Shown here piece after piece: positions 21,919-36,200 of a stretch of DNA of 64,000 bases; position 1 is the stretch's first letter, and each line of letters begins with the position of its first letter. This DNA comes from Petrosia ficiformis. Its lineage: Eukaryota; Porifera; Demospongiae; Haplosclerida; Petrosiidae. Location: positions 13,039,309 to 13,103,308 of the forward strand of contig OX345636.1 of assembly GCA_947044365.1 (NCBI GenBank), given 5' to 3'. The notes beneath the pieces were generated by a model that did no database searches, was not told where the DNA came from, and saw only the letters and a program-made list of their open reading frames with translations. The position numbers and the translations under genes are program-made.

Positions 21919-24900
21919 GTAAGTGATAAAAAGTATATAATATATTATTTATATAATTATTATTATGTTTTACTGCATGTTTTACTACAATGACAGTTGT
22001 CACTAGTTGCATTAGTCACTTGGGCTTTGATTAATGATTTTAATTAGCACTGTATTTTGCAGTTTCTATAATGTTATTATAATCAGCTATACTCCATATA
22101 ACTGTGGTATGTAGTGTTGTTATAACTATAAGTGGTGAAACCCTGTTGTGATGTTGAAGCCATTTTGCATGACCTATATCTATCAGGTACCCAATTGCAT
22201 GTGATGATGTGATCAGCTATGAAATGCAAATACGTCTCGATACAAACATACCTTTTGACATTGAGTTTTTTTTTAATGGTTACAATTCTTCTAGTAATAT
22301 CACATAATTAATTGCATAATTATGTGTAATTATTATTAATTATATTGTGAATATTAATTTTGATTTGCAGTCTATAGAAGTGGTAACAAAAATAACCTTA
22401 TAAGTAATCAATAATAATTTATTTTATGTGACAAATTAATTGCATATAACCATATAATTAGCTACACTGCAAATACACATGCTATATATACTTATGTAGG
22501 GTTATAGGGAAGTGGTTTGTTTAATTTTATTGAGGTAATATGGACTTTCAATGACCTTTTATTATATCTCCTGTGTAAAGTTGTGTTATTCCATCCTGAC
22601 CTTGTTTTGCATACTTTTTGGGTTTGAAATCCCAACATTTTTATGAAAATGTTTTATAAAACTGGGCCAAGTTGAAATTGGATCACTATGGAAACCTTAA
22701 TTTGTATGGAATACATGCAGTGTACAGTGTATGTATTATATGTATTATGTTACTCACATGCATGCATTGTCACTTTCACTTGCTTTCATGTATACAGTAT
22801 TGATATTATAGACTTTATGATTGTTGATGATTGACTATTAACATCAAACATTTACAATTCTTTATCATTTGTTAGCAAACAAGGTATGAATAATATTTAC
22901 CAGCTCTCATGATTAAACATCCAATGATCTCAGAAACTGCTCTGTATATATAGCACTCTTATATTGACAGTTTATGATTTCTAGGAACATAAACGAAAAA
23001 TAAAAACTGAAAATGTTGTGTTAGAATTAAATTCTATAGCTCTCTATCTAGTATCTACTCTTTGTTATAAATTCTTGTTTTCTGCTTTGTCCACGAAGAA
23101 GATGCTGAGTGATTTTATTTCAGGTTCACCATTCAGAGATATTAATTATTCATCTCATTATTGTTACAGTCCAGTATCAATTACTATTGGACTGATAATA
23201 GATATGTCTGAATGGAGATATGTCCTCATCTTGTAGGATCACACATTGTTTTTCTACTTAAGGCTGGTTCACAATATGATGCAAGGCCTTAAGTTTCTTT
23301 GCGTTGCATCAGTGCGTTGTATTATGAAGTCATCTGTATAATAAATATAATTAGTTTAGTCATTGCCATGGTAACTTGTGTAATTATATGATTTCATGAA
23401 TCAAGAGTAATGTATGTTGTACACCTGCTATATATCACTGACTAGAGTTATTGAAAAATTTTTTTTCAATCTTGTCTTTCTAATATTGGCATTCGCATTT
23501 ACTCCTCTATGACATGTTCTGTCTATGACAGACATCGTTTGTGAGGTTTAGAACAGCTGTATAATTCTTGGAATAGAAACTAATGGCCTCTGAGCTGCTT
23601 GCATATATGGATTAAAATGCTAAATGTCTTCTTGGTAATATGTAAAGAATGTTGATATTCACTTGCGCAATTCTGTCCACTACTGGTAGCAGCTGTGTTA
23701 TTTCATTTTTGAAGGGGTAATTTATGAACATAACAAATTATCACATTGTTTTAGAATATTAAGTTTATTAACACATGCTATGACATATGGTGTATGTACC
23801 AGTTCTGATTGTGTTATGTATTTCCAGTGTACTAATTATCTTGTTATTGCTTCAAAATTAATTGATTTAGACCAATCTTTAAATATTACACACACACACA
23901 CATGCATGCATATTGCATACACAAACACACAAATTTGAAATTATAACATTTTTAGTGAAAATTTATTTTCTATTATAAGCTGAGAATGTTTCATGATTAT
24001 AGATATCAGCTGTATATCAAGAGCATATTATATTTCATAGGGAATATACCAATGAATGCTCTACATAACACTGAATGTTTTTTTATCAATTTCATTTCTG
24101 TTTATTTGTCATTTTACAAAAACAAATTCTTTCCCAAGCAACTATATTTAGGCTGGTACAATATAACTACTTTCACCATTATGTCTTCTAAATACCACAC
24201 CTATAAAGTAGACTTTCCTATACTGTTGCTATACATGTACCAGTCCAGTCCACAAGACTAGGTACTCCAGTGGTTCCAGTTTTTAGATACAGTTAAAAGT
24301 AGATTGCATGGCTATTGATTATTTTAATACAGTAATCCTGTTTAGTATGATGCTGTACTGTCCTTCAATTTAATTGTATGCCCCTGATCAAGTGGACTGT
24401 TTTACGAATCCACATATCCTGTGAAGAACCTGATATAATACTGTACATATGTATTATATTTCCTCCATTTCTGGATCAATCTTTCATGATCACTCATGGA
24501 TCAAGTATTGCATAATTTTGTCTCTTGCATATTCCTGCTTTCATTATGACTATAATCACAACAAAAGGTATTTTAATGTTGTTGATAGTACCAGTATATT
24601 TCCCTTTTCCTGTGTCTTGCATATATACTTATTACAATTTGTTCTTTTGTCTTAGATCAAATATTACCAGTACATATATTATGTACATGTACATGATTAA
24701 ACATACATGTACATACACTGAATTGTATACATACATACATACATTGCCAAGTTTCAAGAGCCAAAGAGAAATCCTTTTACATTCAGCAAAGGATAAAGTT
24801 CAGTTTAGTTTATAGTACTGTACTAGAGCCCTGGCTTAGCTCATATATATTTGTTCAGACAACATTGTCAAGTTTCAAGAGCCAAATTTAAGACACACAC

Positions 24901-27900
24901 ACTCCCTTACTGAATAGGTTAAGTTCCATCCTACATGTACATTGTAGCTGTCACTTGAGAAATTCATTAACATACTTGAGAAATTCATTAACTACAGCCT
25001 AGCTTGCTTACTTACACATATATAACATTTGATGTGAAAATAATTGTATACATTAATCATGAAATAATTTGCATAGATCGAACACTTGCCCTTTAACCCT
25101 TATCATTTGCCCTGAGCACATTATGCTGACGTAATTATAGTCTTAACATAACAGGGAAGAATTCCAACATAATTAAATTTAAAATTCATTAATTAATTAA
25201 TAATTAATTGAGGTCGGTTATTGCTCTAGTAATGATACCCAAAAAAGCAGGGCTGAAACCGGCAGGAATTTGAGAAGTTTCTTTATGGAATCAACAATTA
25301 TATTATAATATATTACTAATGCAATCAGTCTATGTGGGGTAAGAAATATTAGGATTTAGGAAATAAAGGGAAATATATAGGATTAATAGGAATGTTTAGT
25401 GGGAATTGATCAATAATGGGTGAAAATTTGAGCATATTGTGCTTAGACCTATTTATCAGTCAGCCATTTTGTAAAGGAAGCAGACAGGTGTTTGCCAAAG
25501 AGTCTAATAATGATTATTCTTTATAAACACTGAACTCCTATACAGAATAGTAATCAGGATCTGTGGATAGTCACATGTACTGTATCTCTTGTCTGCTCAT
25601 GCAAAGCTTGCCATTGCCATTGTCATTAATTCAATATACATTTTAATTAAGCTCATTGCTTTGGTAACATGATATAACTCACATCCTATGTGATAAATAT
25701 ATAACACATATTTCTTATCCTATGTGACAAAATATAACACATATTTGAAATATTTCTTTTGTGATGTGTTTTGATTTGGCTCCATATTCCGTATTCACTT
25801 TTCTGGTATCTGTAATAAGAAAATACTAGTATTGTAATGTTTAGAATGTTCTATTGTGTAATGTGTATAGGAACAGTAATGTATCACATACCGATAACCA
25901 GCGATCATTAATTGATTCTTTAATGTCAATAATAGATGTTGTTATAATGGAATGTGAAGACAGATTGGTTGGTAGGATACCAGCTATGTAGTGAGTTGAA
26001 ACTGAGCTTATTTTAAATTCATAGTTTTAAAGATGCATTTGTGTACCAGTATGGGTATTCAATCACCATGGTAACCAAATGTATAGGGGGACTGCATCTG
26101 ATTTGTGTAACTACCCTATGCATGTGCATAAAATTCTTTATCTACAAATTTCCAAACGAATTTGTGATGAGTTCAGTTTCAAGTGCTTAAATATGTATAA
26201 AATATGCTACATGTACATCAGAGTTTTTGATAAGTTTTGAAGCATGGGCAAAAATAGCTCAAAAATAGTCAGTGTGTGTGCCATTTGGAATACATCTTGA
26301 GCCAACTAACAAAGAGTTAATGCTGTTAGTGACATTATAATCATAATTAACTGCACCATCTGGCCCAAAGAGAGAACTGAACAGTGCCAAATAAGAAGCT
26401 CTTTGGGCCATGGTGTGCCTTTATGAACTTATCAAAAACACTAATGTGCATATAATCAGTATAATTATTTCATAATGATAAGCTAACTACAGGTTAAAAT
26501 TTGAGACACTATGTATGCTACAACTAAATGGGATAATTTAATATCTGGATTGTGATTCAACCACAACTTCTTATAATAAAAGGTTTTTATTTCATTTTTA
26601 TAGCTATCAGGAAATATGATACTTACTGGAATTACATATAATGATCAAGTACATGAACATGTAGTTTCAATATGCATGTACATGTATCTAATATCATTAC
26701 ATGTACATATATACATGTACATATAATTAATATCATTACATGTACATATAGTCTCAGTGGTCTTTGTACATATGTACATTGTACATGTAGTATCAGTATA
26801 CATGTACATGTATCTAATATGATTACATGTAAATGTACAAGTCAGTAGAATAGGCATCCCCAATCAGGGACAGATATTATAATATTATACCTGCTAATTG
26901 TTGTCTGCAACAAACAGATTAACACCACCAGTGGTACAATTGAAACAAGTTTATACATTTCCTCAAATATGTAAGTTACATTCATCTGAATAAAGCACTT
27001 TCATTGGATCAATTGAGTTACAAGTGCAATACTATTCCTATGAAATGTACCTAACTGTTAAGTATACATGTACATGTACATATAACCTGTTCATATTTCC
27101 TCTTAGCTGAATAAAAACCTTTTTGTATCTAAACAATTGGGCAATCCATTGTGACAAATAACCACAGCATGCCTCAATGGATTACATATTAAGTTTAGTG
27201 CTGACTCTGTTGAGCTTCAGATTAGCCAACAAGGGAAGCCTATTCACACTATATATTAAATTAATACTGTTTAGTTAATTAGCTTAGTGAATATCTTAGA
27301 GCAGAGCTAGCACCTGTTCATATTCAGATATTGTCTAATGTGTTATTATCCAACATCCTTGAGAAAAAAACATTATAAATTAATTATAAATAATTATGTT
27401 TGGGGTATCATGTTTACTATTATGAGACTTGAATGTAGGTATGTGTTTGTCTTTAATAAACATGTACCTGGTCGAGGATACTTGAGTATCGGAGTACCTG
27501 ACAGTAAATGGACGTCTACATGTAATATCTGAAACTATACAATAATTACCCATGGGTATCATCATCATAATAGACCTGGTCGAGAGTACATCATCATCAT
27601 AAATTACATGTACATGTACTGTGCTTTTCAATGAATACTAAAAAAGAAATATTAATGTTTATTTGACAAACAGTCCTATAAACATGTTGTACTAAATTCA
27701 GAGTCTATCTTATGTGTATGTGTAGCCTGTTCAGTACATGTAAGCTTATCTGGTATAAAACTGAAATGGTACTCACCCATAAAAGCATTACTATTTATTG
27801 AATGTATACCCAAATACCAGGAATAATTATTCAACTTGGTTACCTAGATCCATTTTTCTAACCACATGACCTACTTTATGAGTATGTTGTGAGACATATA

Positions 27901-30900
27901 TGTATGTATGTACATGTATGTATAGACATACTTCTTTTTATTTCTCTCGTGGGAAACAGATAAGACTCTTGAGTATTATATAAACTTGTAGTGCTCAATA
28001 ATAGTAATGCTTTGTGTATCGTAATTACTTTTATTATTATTATGTAAGCTAGTAATAATTTAATACCTACATGATATACATACATGTTTGTCTCCATTAG
28101 ATAAGATAGTAACCATGGTAACATCATTATATCTACTCTATAATGGTTTTTAGCAATTACATGCAACACCTAACACTATTAAGTTTACATACTATCACTG
28201 TACTTCCATTGACTACTGTGTGTGAAGTACACTGTACTTAGAATGTACTATACAGTATTATACATGTACCTTATTACTATGCTATCACATATAAATGTAA
28301 AGGGGATTCATACATTATGTATTATGATTACAGTACAAAGTAGTGCTATACATGTAGTACTCCTTAGAAGTATAGTTGACTATCACCTTATTAAAATTTA
28401 GCTCCTATCATAGTACGTAAACTTAATAAAGTCAGGTACTATACATCATAGTACTTTTATTACATGATTTTGATGCTATTAAAGATCAAATGCAATTACT
28501 TGTGTAAATAAATGATTTTACGTACCAGTTAAACAGGTTTATGTATGTACAAGTTTAAACTACAAGTACAAGTACATGTACATGTAATTAATCGAGTTAT
28601 TTCACATTAGATTTAAATATCATTAATTTTATAATTATTATTTTATTGATCACATGGTATATTGGGATGCAATCATGTTACGGTCATGTGACATCATATA
28701 TTAATATTTTATACTTTGATATTAGTATCTTGCCATGTGACATCATATATTAAATATTATTTAATTTTAATTTGCTTTTGATTATTGAAATACTTTATTA
28801 CTGATATTAGTATCTTAGTGAAGCAATTACAGTCATGTGACATCATATATTTATTTCTGGACTCATTCCAGTTCTGTTGGGTAACTTGTTAATTGTAATT
28901 GTATTAGGAACTAAATCATATAATACATCATCTAAAATATATTCACATTCATGATGGTCTCAAAATTAATATAATGTATATAATGTAATTTAATGTCATA
29001 AGTTAATTAATTATACATGATTGTGCTGTAACTCAAAAATGAAGCAATAGATTGAAATTTACTGCACATAAAAATGAACGGGAAGGATAATTATATGTTA
29101 AGGTGAAGGTAAAAAGATTATTGGTCATTCCAATATGTTGGTATTTAATCATCACTATTGTTTATACTTTGGTTCCTGTGTACATGTACATGTAATACTT
29201 CAATCTTTGTTGCTAAAATTCCCAATTAGAACTTACTAGATAATATCTCTTAATTACATCAGATCTAAAGCCATATAATAGTTTATGATATTCCCCTGGT
29301 AATTAACTTTTATTACCTCAATTCCTGTGAATGTATTAACTGTTAGGTCATACATGTACCTCTTGGCATCAGATGCAAACCCATATAAAACTTTATTACA
29401 TTCTCCTGGTAATCTTTAGTACCTTAGTTCCTGTGAAAGTATCAATTTCCTTATAACAGTAATCAATTTCCCTGAATTATGTAATTGCTGGTCATAGCTC
29501 TTGCATCAGATCCAAACCCATAGAAACCTTTATTACATTTCCCTGTATCCTTCAGTACCTTAGTTCCTATGAAAGTATCAATTTCTTGTCTTCCCTGTTA
29601 TATAAATGCTGCTCATACATGTGCATGTAGCTCTTACATCAGATCTAAACCCATTGTCCTGGTATCCTTTAGTACATTAGTTCCTATGAATGTATCAATT
29701 TCCTTGTCTTCCCTGTTCTATAATTGCTGATCATAGCGCTTACATCATATCTAAAACCATACAAGACTGTATTACATTCCCCTGGTAACCATCTGAAACG
29801 TATTTGGCTTCAATTGATGTTCCTTATGTGTTACATCATAAGAAAGTATTAGTAATCATAATCGTATGTATATACATGTATGTACATGTACATACGAAAG
29901 GGAAAGTTATGGTTATGAATTATACATTATGTGTAATATACATATACATACATGTACACACATGTGCATACCGTAAGGTTGTACAGTATATGTAATATAC
30001 ATGTACATGTATATAAAAAGGAAAGGAATGGTTGTACATTATGCACATGTACATGTATATACCAAAAGGAAAGGAGTGGCTGTACATTATGTGTAATATA
30101 CATGTACATAATTATATTATGTACATGTTTGTAATAATAAATACATGTGTATGTACTATGCACAAAACCTCTTAACTATGGACAGTTATGTTATCATACA
30201 TGTATAATATCATACATCATTATCAGTGGAAGGTGCTCTGAATAGAGAAAAAGGACTACTGCCTGATGTCTACCTGACACTGCAATCCAGTCACAAGTTT
30301 AACACACAACCAAATGCGTGTGACACAGACCAGTGCGTACAGTCTAATGTAGTATAAATAGTAGAATGTTTTTTGTAAATATTATTATACCACTGATGAA
30401 GGTAGTTGTATAACTATCGAAACGTTTGGTTATTATAAAAGCAATTATTGATTGGTGAAAGCAAACATAGAAGGATGAGGACTTTTCAATAATATAATTA
30501 TTATACCTGTACATGTATGTACTATGTATGTATTATTGTTTATTATACCTGTACATGTATGTACTATGTATGTATTACTGTTTATTATACCTATACATGT
30601 ATGTACTATGTATGTATTACTGTTATACGTGTACATGTATGTACTATGTATGTATTACTGTATATAGTAATAGTCTTTGTGGCTTCATGCCAACTATATA
30701 TATATAGTGTCCACTTGTAAACATGACATGATGCAATTCTTAGAGTTCGAAGTTGTATGGCTTTAGTATCAATTAACCAGTATTAAATTGTATATACTAT
30801 GCATGTACATGTATATAAATACACAAGTACATACATAATTGTATATAACAATATGTCATGTATATATGATAAGGTGGTGTATCTATAATGAATCATACAG

Positions 30901-33180
30901 CTATTGTAGAACTACTGTTTTCTTTCATAGTGAACTCCTCCTCATGGCTTCCTTTTTAGTATACAGTTACTAGGGAAGGCTTCTGTTTTTAACATAATCA
31001 TGTCAAAGGGAGCCACAAAATTGTGATACGCACTTCAAAGACAAATACACTATACTATAGATTTGTAAATTGGTAAAAAAAATCAATGAAACCAGTTTAA
31101 TTTTCATGGACTCTATTATTAACTAAACTAAATTAATTGAAATTTCACAATCAAATTTTTGGTGGTGAATGGTTTGTGTATGGCTTTGCAATAAATTACC
31201 AGAAGGTATGGAATCAATTAGTGTTATTTTAGTTAACAACTACCCCATTTAGTAAGGCATTTTGACTTTTAGTTAACTAAACTATAAATAAATTACAGGT
31301 CTGTTGTAATAACTATAACTAACTAAAAAGAAAAATGGGCACTTGCACATGTACATGTAGTTAGTTAACTAAAACTAAAACCCTTTTAGTAAGCCTAATA
31401 TTATTATTTTAGTTCATTAACTATAACTAAAAGTGGTCATTATTGTCAAACTAAAAAAACACTAGAATTAATCCTGACTTTAATATGTACATGTGTATGT
31501 AATACTGTACTAATACAATAGGATAATGATGTATTGAGATACGAGTCATAAAATATGAATTTGTTTTCCAACAATGATGTATACATGTAAGATGTACTAT
31601 ACCTCTAATGCACCATACCTCTAATGCTGTAGTTACACCATACCTCTAATACTGTAGTTACACCATACCTCTAATACTGTAATTTCTATAATGCACTTAA
31701 AGAGATGTTTTAACTATTATATACAGATCAGTAGTCTCATACTTGGACTCCATAGTCTGGGAATGAGGCTAACACAACATACAGGTTTGCAATGCAGACA
31801 CAACATTGGCCAATGTGCTAGCTCTTTTGAAATCATAGATTACAGGAAAATCAAGCACATATCTCCAGCAATGGGGCTTTTCTTACAGGAAAAACCAGAA
31901 GAGGCTTAGAGCATTCTTCTTCTAGAAACTAATTTCATCTGCCAAGCCTTTTAATTCACTCACATATCTGTGTCAAGGTACCTACTATAATAGGTTTTCT
32001 ACAGCCTATCATCAGTTTGTCAAGGCAGGTGAAGGTGTTGTGCCTAGTATAGAGTATCAAAGTGATTTAACTATACAATATTGTGTGTATTTTTATTTTG
32101 TCTTTACTACTAGTACTGTCTGTGCCTTTGATACACCCACACATCATAATTATACTTTTACTTTGGCGTTGCCTTAGCAATATACAAGTATACTACTCTG
32201 GTTATTTTTCAATTACTAAGCAATTTTACAAAATTATAAAATAAAATTCCTATGTGAGGCGTATACTAATAAATACATTCTCTTGGGATTTTATAGCCCA
32301 TCCAGGTAGACATAATGACATAAACTTCAATTGATGTGTTACATGACTCGTTTTTACCTTGTACAATGTATATGTATATGTATGTATATGTGTACATGTA
32401 TGTATATGTGTACATGTATGATATATGTGTACATACATGTACATGATGCATATACATGTACATATACATTTTAATTATTTCCATGTACATGTACATGTAC
32501 ATGTATGTATGTGTGTATATGTATATACAACACTGTACATGTACATATCTTCCCATGTACATGTACATGCATGTATATGTGTATATGTATGTAAGTGTAT
32601 ATATCCATGATTGCATATACATGTACATGTACATGTACATGTGCATATAGGTTTTAATTTTTTCCATGTACATGTACATGTGTAGATGTATATACATGTA
32701 TATAATTATACGTTCATGTACATGTACACATGTATATACACATTTTAATTCTTTCCATGTACATACATGTATACATTTTAATTCTTTCCATGTACATGTA
32801 CAGTACATGTATGCATGTATAATTATGTGTATATGGTCATACAATGTATATATGCATGGTTGCATATACATATATGTTGTTAATTTGTCCATGTATATAT
32901 TCATAATTGCATATACATGTACATGTATTCTGTATATGTAGGCATGTATGCATGTAATTTCGCAGTTCATTACTATCTCTAATATGCTAACCAGAGCATA
33001 TAAAGTAACCATCATCCCACATTTCCTTACCACATGAATGTTTAAAATGTACTGTGATTATGGTATACATGTACATGTACATAACTACATATACATGTAC
33101 ATGTACATGTACATGTATATGTATATGTATATACAATATTATTTATATACATGTACACTATCATTGGATACATATAATTC

Positions 33181-33211
<31 letters not shown>

Positions 33212-33249
33212 TATTTATATACATGTACACTATCATTGGATACATATAA

Positions 33250-33285
<36 letters not shown>

Positions 33286-36200
33286 TATTTATATACATGT
33301 ACACTATCATTGGATACATTATAATTCATATATATATATATATTATATTATTTATATACATGTACATGTTATTATTTGATACTGTTGAATACTTGCAATG
33401 TTGCTTCAGTTTGTCTGTGAAATTCGTCTACTTTCACACATAATTTTCGTATCAAATTCTTTTGCTCAGTGATATTCTATATTGTGTCTAACATATGTGT
33501 ACAGGTAACTTCATTTTTACTTGTACATGTAGTTCTTAAAGACTCTCCAATTGATGTGTTACATGACTCGTTTTTAATTTGTACGATGTATATACATGTA
33601 GTTATATACATGTGTATTTAGTACATGTAGTTGCTTAGTTCTATGTGTATGTATGTACATGTATTATAGTACAGGTTAGCAGTGTTATACATGTATGTAG
33701 ATATACATTTAGTACATGTAGTTGCTTAGTTCTATGTGTATGTATGTACATGTATTATAGTACAGGTTAGCAGTGTTATACATGTATGTAGATATACATT
33801 TAGTACATGTAGTTGCTTAGTTCTATGTGTATGTATGTACATGTATTATAGTACAGGTTAGCAGTGTTATACATGTATGTAGATATACATTTAGTACATG
33901 TAGTTGCTTAGTTCTATGTGTATGTATGTACATGTATTATAGTACAGGTTAGCAGTGTTATACATGTATGTAGATATACATTTAGTACATGTAGTTGCTT
34001 AGTTCTATGTGTATGTATGTACATGTATTATAGTACAGGTTAGCAGTGTTATACATGTATGTAGTTATAATTTATATTTAGTACATGTAGTTGCTTAGTT
34101 CTATGTGTAGATATGTATTAGAGTACAGGTCAGTATGTTTCAGATCATATCTCATGATAAAACAAAAAATTCTACAGTGGTTGCTATGGTAATACTCTAT
34201 AATTATAAACCAATTATACATGTTGCTTTTTTATTACAATTTATTATCGTGTCAGTTTATATACCTTAATTTCAGTTTACCAGACATACACTAGATTTAT
34301 CATAAAAACTAAAACTAAAACCCCTTTTAGTAAAGCATTGTGACTTTTAGTTAACTAAACTATAACTAAATTACAGGTATACTGCAATACCTATAATGAA
34401 AAATTACCAATAATGGGCACTTTTAGTTAGTTAACCAAAACTAAAACCCTTTTAGTAAGCCTAATATTACCTTAGTTATTTAAACTATAACTGAAAATGG
34501 TCATTATTGTAATACAGTGATATACATGTACATGTATATAATTTGATAATGAATTTTAATGTACATGTATAGAATTATATATTTACCTATTCTTAATTTA
34601 ATAAATCTTGGAGGAGGATATGTCCAATGTTTTATAAATATTTTGAAAATTATGGTTTTAGTTTTCAATTGTGTGGTATCATTTGTTTTAATTCATGTAT
34701 ATTATTACATGTAAATGTATTTCACAATACTAGTCTATGTGTTCTGTATATAATACATAAGTATTATAATTATGTAAACATGTATATAATTATACACACA
34801 TTTATTTGCAGAGGTTCCTCTGAACATTACTGCTTCATGTAATCTAATTTAGAAAAAGGGACAATTCCCTACAAAGTAATTTTGCCTTTAATCACTTGTT
34901 GTTCTGCCAATTTGTACAGCTACATGTAGGAAATCAATAAAATGTGGTATCTGAGGAAGTCAATTTCATAAAACATGATTATACTGTAACTTAAATAATG
35001 AAGCAATGGATTGAAATTTGACACCTTTTGTTGTTAAATGACAATGAAGTAATTTTTTTACTAAATTAATGAATACATGTTTTTATTTGTGTATACAGTA
35101 TATATAAGCCTAATAACAGTTAACGAATGATATTCATTCTAAAGACACTCCTACCTTTGGCTTCAGAGTAAAAATAGTAGAATACCAGATGTTTCAAGAA
35201 TCTGCATGAATTGTATGTATGGTATGTACATGTATATGTATGTATGGTATGTACATGTACATGTATGTATGTATACGTACATGTATATGTAATGTACATG
35301 TGTCTGTGTACAATGTATCTACATGTACATGTATCTACTTGTATGTATGTATTTATACATGTATTTGTCATGCTCGATGAAGCATGGTATGAGTAATTTG
35401 ATGTTGACATATGTATATATCAATATTTTTTTTGGGCAAGAAATTTAATTAACTAAAATAATATTAGGCCTACTAAAATGGTTTTAGTTATAATAATATA
35501 TTTAACTAATGCAACACTGTTATATATACCATAGAAATTATTGTCTTAAACAGAATATATAGTCAGTCACATAAGTAGTCACGTGACTATCATGTGATTT
35601 TACAACATATTTGTGATGTTCACAGGAAGTTAAGATACATATTATGAACTTGTGATATGGAAAAACAAATCATACTATATACAACAAGCTTAACGTGTTT
35701 GTTAACATTTCTTTTAAAGAATTGAATGTCATAATTTAACTGCTCTGTCTTGTTTAAGAATTGAATTCTGTCTGTCAGTCTGTCTATCTAATTATAGACA
35801 GATAGACAGAATTATATACACATTGATTATATTATATACTAGATAGATACAATATATATAATAGTGTATGTGAGATATTGTGTTTAGAAATACATTCGCT
35901 GTAAAACAACCTTATTAATCATAATCCAGTACTCCAGTACAATTGTATAGTGTTTCCGAATGTGATTATGCATGACAATCTGTGTTTTTGATAAGCTCAT
36001 ATGACACACTATTGGCACAAATAGCTTCTTATTTGGCACTGCACAGTTCTCTCTTTTGGCCAGAAGGCACAGTTAATTATCATTATAAATTATTGTCACA
36101 AACAGCATTAACTCTTTGTTAATTGGTTCAAGATGTATTCCCAATGGCAACACAGTAACAATGGTTGTTGTTTGGATAATCACTCGTACTACTGTCAGTC

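Noticed and set aside
32266..33033. Minus-strand open frame of 255 codons, and similar frames on both strands up to 33443
   Set aside because: The translation consists of Tyr/Met/His/Cys repeats from ACATGT and GTATAT runs. Both strands are open because the repeat is self-complementary.
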